DNA from: JALCLA01 sp965653565
GTDB lineage: Bacteria > Pseudomonadota > Gammaproteobacteria > Xanthomonadales > Xanthomonadaceae
Direction of reading: 5' to 3'
Length of the DNA stretch: 17,855 nt
NCBI GenBank assembly: GCA_965653565.1
Contig: CBFHAI010000076.1
Span: 1-17,855 of the forward strand
Of this stretch, positions 1-7,731 are shown piece by piece. Within the stretch, counting starts at the first letter, position 1, and the number at the start of each line of letters is the position of its first letter. A program made the position numbers and the translations under genes. The notes below the pieces were generated by a model. It was not told where the DNA came from, did not search any database, and worked only from the letters and a program-made list of their open reading frames with translations.

Positions 1-1
1 T

Positions 2-19
2 CAGACCATGGATGGTCTG
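2..19. repeat. Perfect inverted repeat, possible hairpin
   Basis: CAGACCAT at 2-9 is the exact reverse complement of ATGGTCTG at 12-19. A realistic hairpin has a 6-bp stem (CAGACC/GGTCTG) and a six-base loop. No T-run follows on either side, so it is not a canonical intrinsic terminator. It may be the edge of the interspersed repeat block that continues to about 227. Confidence 0.6.
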
Positions 20-97
20 TCGACAAACCCCACCCGCCCGGAGCTTCCCGAGGCCGTCAGGCCGAAGGGCGCGCAACCCGGGGTGTGTTTCTTTGTT

Positions 98-148
98 ACT
101 TTCTTTGCACAAGCAAAGAAAGTGACTCGGCCCCCGCGGAGGGGGCCG
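98..148. repeat. Double stem-loop interspersed repeat
   Basis: Two perfect inverted repeats lie close together. ACTTTCTTTGC (98-108) pairs with GCAAAGAAAGT (113-123) around an ACAA loop. CGGCCCCC (128-135) pairs with GGGGGCCG (141-148) around a five-base loop. The paired module looks like a dispersed extragenic palindrome; I recall similar sequences in Lysobacter and Xanthomonas genomes but could not search. It is not protein-coding. It could act as an RNA-stabilising or terminating structure between transcripts, which is inference. Confidence 0.7.
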
Positions 149-204
149 AAACTCGCGAAGTCGCATCATCAAACAAGAGGGAAACGAACCACTTCAGAGT
201 CACT

Positions 205-227
205 GGATTCCCGCCTACGCGGAAATG
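205..227. repeat. Short palindromic repeat (GGATTCCCGC type)
   Basis: ATTCCCGC (207-214) pairs with GCGGAAAT (219-226) with one mismatch at 223 and a CTAC loop. This matches the small, widely dispersed palindrome whose translation reads roughly DSRLRGND and which is common in many proteobacterial genomes (from memory). Here it is probably one more unit of the repeat block at the left edge. Confidence 0.55.
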
Positions 228-391
228 ACGGGAGTGGTGTGCCTTTCCAAGGACCGGAGGCCTCTTCGAAGTCATTCGATTCCCGTCCGGCCGCAGGCCA
301 GCCTGTCCAAATTGTCGAACACGGAAAACGACAAGGCTGAAAAGAAGTCGCGAAGTCCAAAGCCCCTAGCCACGCAAGAAACAAAAACCAA

Positions 392-1399
392 CTATTCCCC
401 GCATTCCTCCGCCGCAGGCACCGGATCGAACGTCTTCGACATCGCCCCGGCAAGCACCTTCTCATCGGCAGCCGGCAAATCCGTCCGATACAACCCATCC
501 GCGACTTCCCGCGCACGTGCGATCTGTTCTTCCGTCATGCGCGCCCGCGCCTGGCTCTCACCGATCTGGATGCCACGAAACTCGATGCCGTACCGCCCGG
601 CCAGATCGGCATAAACCACCGCCTGCACATCGTCGCGGATGCGGAACGGTGGATACGGCGGGCTATTGCGCCGGTGGTCGCCGTAGATGCGGGTGAGGGC
701 GATCAGGGCCTCGGGGTCGCCGTTGTGGGCGGCTTGCTGCAGCCAGGGCAGGGCGACGCGGCGGTAGTCGGCCCAGCGTTCGAGGTCGGTGACGAAATCG
801 CGACGGTCCAGCGCCGGGTTGAGGGCGAACCAGACGCGCAGCTCGGGGCGGGCGAGGGCGGCCTGGCGTTGCCAGTCGAAGGCGGAGGCGAGTTGCTCGG
901 GTTGCAGGCCGTCGCATTTGCCGGCGAAGACTTCGTGCTGGCGTTCGAGGTTGGCGATCGATTCGATCATGCCGTTGGGCACGCGGTCGGCGCGCGCGGC
1001 CTGGTCCTGCAGATTCTCGGACAACTCTTTGCGCGCCAGCGCGCCGGCGCAGCGTTGCAACTCGCTGCCGAGACGACAGGCCGCCGATGTATCGCCGCGG
1101 CGGGCGCGGTCCGCCAACGTCTCGTAGATTTCGGCGATGGGCTGATCGTTCGGCGGCAGCGGGGGCCACTGCGTCGCGCTGGGAGGGGAGGACGAAGGCT
1201 GCTGCGAAGGCGCGAGGCTTTCCGTTGATGCGGCGAGGCCCGCATCGGCGGTCCGCGTGGCGGCTTCGCTCGCGACCGCGCCGTCGCCGACGGCGGCTGT
1301 CGACACATCGCGCCCACCCCAGCGCATCCCGCCTAAGAACGCGACGGCGGCAAGCAGCAGCGAAGCGACAACCAGCATCACCTTTCGTGGCGTCGTCAT
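392..1399 (-). CDS. Membrane-anchored Sel1/TPR-like protein
   Basis: This 335-residue protein has one N-terminal membrane segment (about residues 8-24, Val/Leu/Ala-rich). A low-complexity Ala/Ser/Pro linker runs to about residue 86, followed by a helical domain. Segments near 95-115 and 218-270 have the Ala/Gly spacing of Sel1-like or TPR units. Most of the protein probably faces the periplasm, tethered to the inner membrane. The ATG at 1399 is chosen because GGAGG lies ten bases upstream; an in-frame start at 1459 would overlap the neighbouring gene and lacks this site. It lies 19 bases after the DUF971 gene and is likely last in that operon. I do not recognise a specific family, and function is unknown; a scaffold or adaptor role is only a guess from the repeats. 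Confidence 0.8.
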   Translation of the reverse strand: MTTPRKVMLVVASLLLAAVAFLGGMRWGGRDVSTAAVGDGAVASEAATRTADAGLAASTESLAPSQQPSSSPPSATQWPPLPPNDQPIAEIYETLADRARRGDTSAACRLGSELQRCAGALARKELSENLQDQAARADRVPNGMIESIANLERQHEVFAGKCDGLQPEQLASAFDWQRQAALARPELRVWFALNPALDRRDFVTDLERWADYRRVALPWLQQAAHNGDPEALIALTRIYGDHRRNSPPYPPFRIRDDVQAVVYADLAGRYGIEFRGIQIGESQARARMTEEQIARAREVADGLYRTDLPAADEKVLAGAMSKTFDPVPAAEECGE

Positions 1400-1409
1400 G
1401 CAGCAAAAA

Positions 1410-1414
1410 CCTCC
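1410..1414 (-). promoter_or_regulatory. Ribosome binding site GGAGG deciding the start at 1399
   Basis: On the minus strand GGAGG sits in the 19-base gap after the DUF971 stop codon, ten bases before the ATG at 1399. It supports that start over the longer in-frame alternative at 1459. Confidence 0.75.
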
Positions 1415-1418
1415 GGTG

Positions 1419-1778
1419 TCAGGGCGCGCGTTGCAACCCGGCCGCGTCGAGCGCAGCAAGATACTTCGCCCATTGCTCTTCCTGCGTGCGGCCCAGTTCG
1501 TACAGCGTGTTCCAGCTGTAGATGCCGGTGTCGTGGCCGTCGTCGAAGCGCAGCACGACGGCGTAGTGGCCGACCGGTTCGATGCCGGCGATGTTGACGT
1601 CGCGTTTGCCGGCCACCAGCACCTTCTGGCCGGGCCCGTGGCCCTGCACTTCGGCCGACGGCGAATTCACGCGCAGGTATTCGGCCGGCAGGCGAAAGGT
1701 CTCGCCGGTGTCGAACACCACTTCGAGCACGTGCGAGGCTTTGTGCAGCGTCAGGCCGGTGGGGCGCGGTCCGCTCAT
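1419..1778 (-). CDS. DUF971 family protein (GBBH-like N-terminal domain)
   Basis: This 119-residue protein is the stand-alone form of the domain found at the N terminus of gamma-butyrobetaine hydroxylases. The family pattern is visible as RVNSPSAEVQGHG (about residues 36-48) and, further on, VLRFDDGHDTGIYSWNTLYEL. It contains no cysteine, so the zinc site of the eukaryotic enzymes is absent. The biochemical role of the stand-alone bacterial form is not established. The ATG at 1778 overlaps the stop codon of the upstream NTF2-like gene (ATGA, 1775-1778), which indicates translational coupling. A DUF971 gene just after hslVU is a recurrent arrangement in gammaproteobacteria such as Pseudomonas (from memory), supporting the assignment. 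Confidence 0.88.
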   Translation of the reverse strand: MSGPRPTGLTLHKASHVLEVVFDTGETFRLPAEYLRVNSPSAEVQGHGPGQKVLVAGKRDVNIAGIEPVGHYAVVLRFDDGHDTGIYSWNTLYELGRTQEEQWAKYLAALDAAGLQRAP

Positions 1779-2263
1779 TGCGAGGCATCCATCGGTTCGG
1801 CCGGTTCCGGCGGCGCGCCGCCGGGCACCCGTTGCGCGTTGAAATACCAGACGTGGCGGATGCGTCCGTCGGGCGCGAATTCGTAGACGCTGGTGGACGC
1901 CTGTGAGTGCGCGGTGCCGTCCGCGCCGGTCCACGAACTGGTTTCCACCGCGCTGGCGAAGGCGCCGTTCACCGCGATCGGGCCGATTTCCGCACGCGCA
2001 TTCGGTGTGCTCGCGAAATAGGCTTCGAGCCAGCTTTGCAGATCGGTGTGGCCGACCACCTCGACATTGGCGCGATCGCCGACGACCTGGATCCAGCGGA
2101 AATCCGGCTCGGTGGCCGCCAGCATCGCGGCGGCATCATGGCGATTGGACGCGGCGACAAACTCGCGCACCGTCCTCGCGTGATCGGGCGCGACATCCTG
2201 CGCGGCCAGCACGCCGCACGACAACAACATCAACAACACCAGTACGAAACGCATCGCATACAT
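1775..2263 (-). CDS. Exported NTF2-like (SnoaL/DUF4440-type) protein
   Basis: About 162 residues: a hydrophobic signal sequence (MRFVLVLLMLLSCGVLAAQ region) followed by one NTF2-like alpha+beta domain. Visible hallmarks are the first helix with ASNRHDAAAMLA, a DFRWI strand and later strands ending in RHVWYFNAQRV. Such domains bind small molecules or act as isomerase-like folds; no substrate can be named here. LLSC may be a weak lipobox, but signal peptidase I cleavage after VLAA is equally possible. The start is uncertain among TTG 2272, ATG 2263 and ATG 2254, none with a good ribosome site; 2263 is a compromise. The gene begins just after hslU and its stop overlaps the DUF971 start, so it belongs to the hslVU operon. 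Confidence 0.8.
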   Translation of the reverse strand: MYAMRFVLVLLMLLSCGVLAAQDVAPDHARTVREFVAASNRHDAAAMLAATEPDFRWIQVVGDRANVEVVGHTDLQSWLEAYFASTPNARAEIGPIAVNGAFASAVETSSWTGADGTAHSQASTSVYEFAPDGRIRHVWYFNAQRVPGGAPPEPAEPMDASQ

Positions 2264-2280
2264 CCGCAGCAATCGGGGAG

Positions 2281-3624
<1,344 letters not shown>

Positions 3625-3670
3625 GTGCTTGGGTGGCTCGATTTGGGCGGGAGGGTGGTCGAGGAGGGTC

Positions 3671-3758
3671 AGGGGCGAGTAGTTAGGGCGCGCTGTAGGA
3701 GGTGTCCGGCTGCGTGCAGCTTCATGCAGCGCGCCCTCGCTACTCGCCCCTAACCCCT
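3671..3758. repeat. Large imperfect palindrome between hslV and hslU (element A)
   Basis: The arms at 3671-3695 and 3727-3751 are reverse complements at 23 of 25 positions, and a smaller perfect stem (GCTGC/GCAGC, 3709-3720) lies inside the 31-base centre. The transcript would fold into a long, very stable hairpin in the hslV-hslU gap. The right side (3727-3758) matches 28 of 32 positions of the right side of element B (4426-4457), so these are two copies of one repeat family. The element starts four bases beyond the hslV stop codon. No T-run follows, so mRNA processing, stabilisation or attenuation of hslU is as likely as termination. Confidence 0.85.
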
Positions 3759-3762
3759 GCTC

Positions 3763-4299
3763 CTAAAGCTCTTCAACCACCGCGTTGTGATTGGTGTAAA
3801 TGCAAATATCGCCGGCGATCTTGAGCGCCTTCTCGACGATGTCGCGCGGGCCCAGATCGGTGTTGTCGTAGAGCGCCTTGGCCGCAGCCTGCGCGAACGG
3901 GCCGCCGGAGCCGATCGCGATCAAACCGTGTTCGGGTTCGAGCACGTCGCCGTTGCCGGAGATCAGCAGCGAGGCATCCTTGTCGACCACCGCCAGCATC
4001 GCTTCGAGGCGGCCGAGGCGGCGGTCGGTGCGCCAGTCCTTTGCCAGTTCGACGGCGGCGCGCACCAGTTGGCCGTGCTTCTCGAGTTTTTGTTCGAACA
4101 ATTCGAACAGCGTGAACGCGTCGGCGGTGGCGCCGGCGAAACCGGCGAGCACGCGGCCATCGGCGAGCCGGCGCACCTTGCGCGCATTCGACTTCACCAC
4201 GGTATTGCCGAGCGTCACCTGCCCGTCGCCACCGATCACCACTTTGCCGCCACGCCGGACACTCAGGATGGTGGTGGCGTGGAAGGATGGCAGGGACAT
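3763..4299 (-). CDS. hslV: HslV, proteolytic subunit of the HslVU protease
   Basis: This 178-residue threonine peptidase forms the dodecameric chamber that degrades proteins delivered by HslU. The catalytic threonine is Thr9, in the conserved TTILSVRR segment, so Met plus seven residues (SLPSFHA) must be removed to expose it; in E. coli only Met is removed. GDGQVTLGN and IGSGGPFA are family signatures, and the protein ends at VVEEL as expected. The ATG at 4299 is chosen because GGAG lies seven bases upstream (4307-4310); a longer frame reaching 4446 would run through the palindromic element. It follows xerC after 156 bases and precedes hslU by 138 bases, each gap holding one copy of the same repeat family. 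Confidence 0.97.
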   Translation of the reverse strand: MSLPSFHATTILSVRRGGKVVIGGDGQVTLGNTVVKSNARKVRRLADGRVLAGFAGATADAFTLFELFEQKLEKHGQLVRAAVELAKDWRTDRRLGRLEAMLAVVDKDASLLISGNGDVLEPEHGLIAIGSGGPFAQAAAKALYDNTDLGPRDIVEKALKIAGDICIYTNHNAVVEEL

Positions 4300-4361
4300 T
4301 GCGGGGCTCCGTGGCTGGGAATGGAGGGAGTTGGGGCGCAGCGCGGCGAAACAAGGGCAGC

Positions 4362-4457
4362 AGGGATTAGGGACTAGTAGCGAGGGCGCTTCGATGGAAA
4401 GTTTTGCATTCCCTCGGCGCCCGAACAGCGCGCCCTCGCCACTCATCCCTAGCCCCT
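4362..4457. repeat. Large imperfect palindrome between xerC and hslV (element B)
   Basis: The arms at 4362-4389 and 4430-4457 are reverse complements at 23 of 28 positions, around a 40-base centre. It is a relative of element A at 3671-3758, sharing CAGCGCGCCCTCG exactly and 28 of 32 positions overall on the right side. Both lie in the same orientation against the 3' end of a leftward gene. The outer edge overlaps the xerC stop codon (4456-4458) by two bases, so the element may supply part of that stop. It probably forms a strong RNA hairpin in the xerC-hslV gap. Confidence 0.82.
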
Positions 4458-5352
4458 AGCTTTTCCTCTTCGCCCTCGGATGCGCCGCGTCGTACACCTT
4501 GGTCAAATGCCCGAAATCCAGATGCGTATAAATCTGCGTCGTGGCGATGTCGGCGTGGCCGAGCAGTTCCTGCACGCCGCGCAGGTCGCCGGAGGATTCG
4601 AGCACGTGGCTGGCGCAGGAGTGGCGCATCAGGTGCGGATGCACGCGTTTCCAGATGCCCTGGCGCTGGGCCAGGGCCTTGATGCGTTTCTGCACGGCGC
4701 GCGCGCTGATCGGCGCGCCGGCGCGGCCGACGAAGACCGGCATGTCGGACTTGCCGCGTGCGGCCGCGAGCAGGTCGCCGAGCGCCTTGCGGGCATGGCT
4801 GCCGACCGGCACGACGCGGGTCTTGCCGCCTTTGCCGAGCACGCGTACCAGGCCTTCGGACAAGTCGAGATCGCCCCAGCGCAACGCGCACAACTCCGAC
4901 AGTCGCAGGCCGGAGGAGTAGAACAGTTCGAGCATGGCGCGATCGCGCCGATCGATCGGCGTGTCGACGTCGATTTCGATCAGCCGCGTCATCTCGTCGG
5001 CGTCGAGCACCTGCGGCAGTTTGCGCGCGGCTTTCGGCGCGCGCAGGCCGGTGGTGGGATCGACGGTCAGGCGGCCTTCGCGCTGCAGATAGCGGAAGAA
5101 GCTGCGGCAGGCCGAAAGCACGCGCTGCAGGCTGGCGGGCGCCAGGCCGCGCCGATGCTGGGCGGCGATGAAGCCGCGCATCTGCTCGCCGTGCAGCGCG
5201 TTCCATTCTTTCAGCTTGAGCCCGTCGCCATGGTCGATCAACAGCGCCAGATCGCGCCGGTAGGCCGACAGCGTGTGCACCGAGCAACGCCGCTCCACGC
5301 TCAGTTGCGCAAGGAAACTTTCGACGTCGGGCGCGAGCGTCGTGCGGCTCAT
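4456..5352 (-). CDS. xerC: XerC tyrosine recombinase
   Basis: This 298-residue site-specific recombinase acts with XerD at dif to resolve chromosome dimers at division. The N-terminal SAM-like core-binding domain spans about residues 5-90, and the catalytic domain follows. All six active-site residues are visible: Arg150 (SSGLRLSEL), Lys174 (LGKGGKTR), His240 and Arg243 (HLMRH), His266 (LLGH) and the nucleophile Tyr275 (TQIYTHL). Length and the Tyr275 position equal those of E. coli XerC. The neighbours (dapF and a DUF484 gene just upstream, as in the E. coli dapF-yigA-xerC cluster) favour XerC over XerD. It begins seven bases after the DUF484 stop, with no strong ribosome site, so coupling is likely. 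Its stop codon touches palindromic element B. Confidence 0.97.
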   Translation of the reverse strand: MSRTTLAPDVESFLAQLSVERRCSVHTLSAYRRDLALLIDHGDGLKLKEWNALHGEQMRGFIAAQHRRGLAPASLQRVLSACRSFFRYLQREGRLTVDPTTGLRAPKAARKLPQVLDADEMTRLIEIDVDTPIDRRDRAMLELFYSSGLRLSELCALRWGDLDLSEGLVRVLGKGGKTRVVPVGSHARKALGDLLAAARGKSDMPVFVGRAGAPISARAVQKRIKALAQRQGIWKRVHPHLMRHSCASHVLESSGDLRGVQELLGHADIATTQIYTHLDFGHLTKVYDAAHPRAKRKS

Positions 5353-5359
5353 GCGGCGG

Positions 5360-6034
5360 CTAGTCGAATCGTGCGAGCGCGGCGACCAGCGTTTCGGACA
5401 TCAGCCGCAGGAACAGCGTGCCCATGCCGGGAAAGAAGCGATTCGCATCGCTGCTGCCGATCGCCAGCATGCCGCGGCCTTCGAGCGGCAGCAGCGCGGC
5501 CGAATACACGTGCGAGGCCTGGTCGCCGAACAGCAGATCGAGTTTGTCGGACTGCAGGCGGCCGCACAGCGGTTCGGCGGTCTGGATGAATTCGGCGAAC
5601 GGACGCAGCGCGATATCGCCGGCCGGCACGATCTGCAACCACTCCGAGGCCGGCAGCCGCGGATCGGCGATGTGCAGCACCAGGCGCACGTAATCGGTGC
5701 GGAAGTCTTCGGTGAGCACCGCCACCAGCGTGTGCAGGGTGGCGGCCGGATCCTTGGCGCGCAGCAGCGCCAGCGTGAGCTGGTGCATGCGCACGGTGAG
5801 GCGTTCGTTCTCGTTCGCCACCGCGTAGAGTTCCTGCAGGCGGCGGTTGAGTTCGCGATTCTTGTCGCGCAGCACCTGCAATTGATAACTCGCCAGCGAG
5901 GTCGCCTGGCCTTCTTCGCGCGGCACGTTGAGGGTCAGCGCCAGATCGGGGAATTGATCGAGGAAGCGCGGATTGCGGCGCAGGAAGCTCGCCACTTCCA
6001 GCGCGCTCGGACCTTCTTTGACGACGTCGCTCAT
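5360..6034 (-). CDS. DUF484 family protein (GAF-like fold)
   Basis: This 224-residue protein belongs to the family encoded between dapF and xerC in many gammaproteobacteria (YigA in E. coli). An N-terminal helical segment contains the typical VASFLRRNPRFLDQFPDL pattern. A charged helix likely to form a coiled coil spans about residues 48-78. The remainder has the spacing of a GAF-like ligand domain and ends with the strand-rich GMLAIGSSDANRFFPGMG region. Its molecular role is not established. The ATG at 6034 overlaps the dapF stop (ATGA, 6031-6034), and AAGGAG lies ten bases upstream inside dapF, so translation can be both coupled and independently initiated. The frame extends further upstream to 6106 but without support. 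Confidence 0.9.
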   Translation of the reverse strand: MSDVVKEGPSALEVASFLRRNPRFLDQFPDLALTLNVPREEGQATSLASYQLQVLRDKNRELNRRLQELYAVANENERLTVRMHQLTLALLRAKDPAATLHTLVAVLTEDFRTDYVRLVLHIADPRLPASEWLQIVPAGDIALRPFAEFIQTAEPLCGRLQSDKLDLLFGDQASHVYSAALLPLEGRGMLAIGSSDANRFFPGMGTLFLRLMSETLVAALARFD

Positions 6035-6885
6035 GCGATGAATTCTCCTTCGAAGACGAACTCGGCCGGGCCGGACATCCACAACGGCCGGCCCGGGCCC
6101 GGCCAAGCGATGTGCAGCGTACCGCCGGGAAGTTCCACCGCAACCCGTTCGCCGACGCGGCCGCGGCGCGCCAGCACCGCCACCGCCGCGCAGGCGCCGC
6201 TGCCGCAGGCCAAGGTTTCACCGACGCCGCGTTCGTACACGCGCAGGCGGATGCGATCGGGCGCGATCACCTGCGCGAAACCGACATTGCAGCTGTCGGG
6301 AAACAAGGGATGCTGTTGCAACCTGGGGCCGACGTGCGCCACGTCCGCCGCATCGACATCGTTCACTTCGAGCACCGCATGCGGATTGCCCATCGACACC
6401 GCGCCGAAATACAGGCGTTCGCGGGCGAAATCGAGTTGATACGGGTCAGCCGGCGCACTGCCCTCGCGCAGAGGAATCGCCGCCGGCGAAAAATCCGGTA
6501 CGCCCATGCCGATCGAAACGGCGCCGGCGTCGAGCCGCGCGTCGACCACGCCCGACGGACTTTCCAGCCGGAACGACGTCGCCGCGACCCCATCGCGCTG
6601 CAGCCACGCCGCGACGCAGCGCGCGCCGTTGCCGCACTGGCGTGCCGGACTGCCGTCGGTGTTCCAGATGCCGTAGCGGGCGAGCGAACCGGAATTCGCC
6701 GGCGTTTCGATCGTGATCACCTGGTCGCAGCCGACGCCGAAATGGCGATCGGCCAGCCGCGCCGCGAAGGCGGGCGCCAGCGCTTCGGCCAGGCCGCGCC
6801 GATCGACGATGACGAAGTCGTTGCCGGCGCCGTGCATCTTGGAAAACCGCAGGCGCTCGTGCGCTTTGCCCGCGCCTGCGTTCAT
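6031..6885 (-). CDS. dapF: Diaminopimelate epimerase
   Basis: This cytoplasmic enzyme interconverts LL- and meso-diaminopimelate, the last step before lysine and a direct supply of the peptidoglycan cross-linking residue. It has 284 residues, near the family norm. Both catalytic cysteines are present in their motifs: Cys84 in QCGNGARC and Cys227 in ACGSGAC. Other signatures are KMHGAGNDF near the start, GVGCDQ at about 50-55 and MGNPHAV at about 165-171. No cofactor domain is expected; the family uses a two-cysteine mechanism. The ATG at 6885 is preferred because it overlaps the lptM stop (ATGA, 6882-6885). The downstream DUF484 gene overlaps its own stop in the same way. Confidence 0.97.
   Translation of the reverse strand: MNAGAGKAHERLRFSKMHGAGNDFVIVDRRGLAEALAPAFAARLADRHFGVGCDQVITIETPANSGSLARYGIWNTDGSPARQCGNGARCVAAWLQRDGVAATSFRLESPSGVVDARLDAGAVSIGMGVPDFSPAAIPLREGSAPADPYQLDFARERLYFGAVSMGNPHAVLEVNDVDAADVAHVGPRLQQHPLFPDSCNVGFAQVIAPDRIRLRVYERGVGETLACGSGACAAVAVLARRGRVGERVAVELPGGTLHIAWPGPGRPLWMSGPAEFVFEGEFIA
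6045..6050 (-). promoter_or_regulatory. Ribosome binding site AAGGAG for the DUF484 gene
   Basis: On the minus strand AAGGAG lies inside the 3' end of dapF, ten bases before the DUF484 ATG at 6034. It supports that start and suggests independent initiation in addition to coupling through the ATGA overlap. Confidence 0.7.
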
Positions 6886-7016
6886 TGCGTCGCGGGAGCT
6901 TCCGCCGGTGCCGGCTCCGGCGGATCGGGCAGCACCAGATCGCCCTTGTTGCCGCAGCCGGCCAGGACGAGCCCGACGGCGAGGATTGACAGCAGCGTGC
7001 GCAGTGTGAGTTTCAT
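6882..7016 (-). CDS. lptM: LptM-like small outer-membrane lipoprotein
   Basis: This 44-residue lipoprotein has a signal peptide ending in the lipobox LAGC (Cys21), followed at once by GNKGDLVLP, the family hallmark (usually CGxKGPLYLP), and a Pro/Ala-rich tail. The E. coli relative YifL, now LptM, assists maturation of the LPS translocon LptD; the same role here is inferred. It is the first gene of the leftward series, its stop overlapping the dapF start (ATGA). A gene for this lipoprotein just before dapF is the usual arrangement. A TATACT hexamer lies six bases before the ATG, so the mRNA may be leaderless. Longer in-frame starts to 7697 run antisense through the divergent gene and are not credible. 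Confidence 0.93.
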   Translation of the reverse strand: MKLTLRTLLSILAVGLVLAGCGNKGDLVLPDPPEPAPAEAPATQ

Positions 7017-7022
7017 GCGCTC

Positions 7023-7028
7023 AGTATA
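7023..7028 (-). promoter_or_regulatory. Candidate -10 element TATACT for the lptM-dapF operon
   Basis: On the minus strand TATACT is followed by six bases and then the lptM ATG. A start site about seven bases after the hexamer would fall at the ATG itself, giving a leaderless transcript. It shares four bases with the opposite-strand TATAAT. I see no good -35 sequence at the standard distance. Confidence 0.5.
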
Positions 7029-7030
7029 AT
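7025..7030 (+). promoter_or_regulatory. Candidate -10 element TATAAT for the gene at 7056
   Basis: This is a perfect consensus -10 hexamer 25 bases before the ATG at 7056. The predicted leader of about 19 bases carries GGAG at 7046-7049, six bases from the start codon. The -35 region is weak: a TTGACA at 6986-6991 is 33 bases away, too far to serve. Confidence 0.55.
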
Positions 7031-7055
7031 CGGGCCACGCAGCCCGGAGACTGTC

Positions 7056-7724
7056 ATGTCGCCGTTCCAATTCCTGCTGATTCCGGCCCTGGCCTGCGCG
7101 CTGTTCGCGCTGCTTTTCCTCGGTTCGATGCGCCGCTGCGCGCGCCAGCGCCGTTACGGCGGCGCGGGATTGCGCGGGCTGTTCGTGCTCGCCTTCCTGA
7201 TCGCCGCCCTCGGGCTGGGCGCGCTGTGCGCGGCGATCTATCACTACTTCGCGCTCGACGGCGAAACCCACGTCGCCGAAATCGGCCTGCGCCAGATCGA
7301 ACCGCAGCGCTGGTCGGCCCGCCTCGAAACGCCCGATGGCCAGCACCGCACCTTCGAACTGCGCGGTGACGAATGGCAGCTCGACGCGCGCCTGATCCGC
7401 TGGCAATTGCCGGCGCTGCTGGCCGGCGCGCCGCCGCTGTACCGGCTCGAACGCCTGTCGGGCCGCTACGGCGATGTGAAGCAGGAAATGGAAGCGCAGC
7501 GCACCGTGCACGATCTGGCGGCCGACGCCTTCCCCGACCTGTGGACGCTGAAGAAACAATTTCCGCAGTATCTGCCTTTCGTCGACGCCGATTACGGCAG
7601 CGCCGCCTATCTGCCGATGCTCGACGGCGCCCGCTACGAAGTGAAACTCGCGGCGCGCGGCGGCCTGGTCGCGCGGCCGGCCGACAGCAAGACGCAAGCG
7701 CTGCTGGACGAGGCCGGCTGGTAG
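7056..7724 (+). CDS. Two-helix inner-membrane protein of unknown function
   Basis: This 222-residue protein has two hydrophobic helices, about residues 5-24 and 41-66, separated by a short basic loop (RRCARQRRYGG). The helices are followed by about 155 soluble residues rich in beta-strand patterns. By the positive-inside rule the loop is cytoplasmic and the C-terminal domain periplasmic. I do not recognise a characterised family; related Xanthomonadaceae proteins are, from memory, sometimes labelled cation/multidrug efflux pump, but two helices are too few for a pump. The start has a GGAG ribosome site and a TATAAT promoter shared back to back with the lptM operon. The gene converges with the acetyltransferase gene, leaving seven bases between stops and no room for a terminator. 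Confidence 0.85.
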   Translation: MSPFQFLLIPALACALFALLFLGSMRRCARQRRYGGAGLRGLFVLAFLIAALGLGALCAAIYHYFALDGETHVAEIGLRQIEPQRWSARLETPDGQHRTFELRGDEWQLDARLIRWQLPALLAGAPPLYRLERLSGRYGDVKQEMEAQRTVHDLAADAFPDLWTLKKQFPQYLPFVDADYGSAAYLPMLDGARYEVKLAARGGLVARPADSKTQALLDEAGW

Positions 7725-7731
7725 CGCGCGC

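Larger units (their letters stand above)
1..391. other. Gene-free, repeat-rich intergenic stretch
   Basis: No convincing gene lies here. Open frames exist on both strands, but they are compositionally odd and are better explained by the palindromic repeats at 2-19, 98-148 and 207-226, described separately. From about 240 to 391 I see no further clear element, only GC-rich sequence leading to the stop codon of the leftward gene that ends at 392. No T-run terminator hairpin is evident after that stop. The peptide that the repeats would encode on the + strand resembles spurious proteins often annotated in Xanthomonadaceae genomes; that comparison is from memory. Confidence 0.6.

Noticed and set aside
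4300..4446. A longer HslV beginning at 4446.
   Set aside because: The extension would translate the palindromic element and lies far from the good ribosome site seven bases before the ATG at 4299.
4456..5352. A phage or integron integrase instead of XerC.
   Set aside because: Length, catalytic residue spacing and the dapF-DUF484 context match housekeeping XerC; no attachment site or phage gene is nearby.
6986..6991. A perfect TTGACA as the -35 box for the TATAAT at 7025.
   Set aside because: The spacing is 33 bases, about twice what sigma-70 promoters allow.
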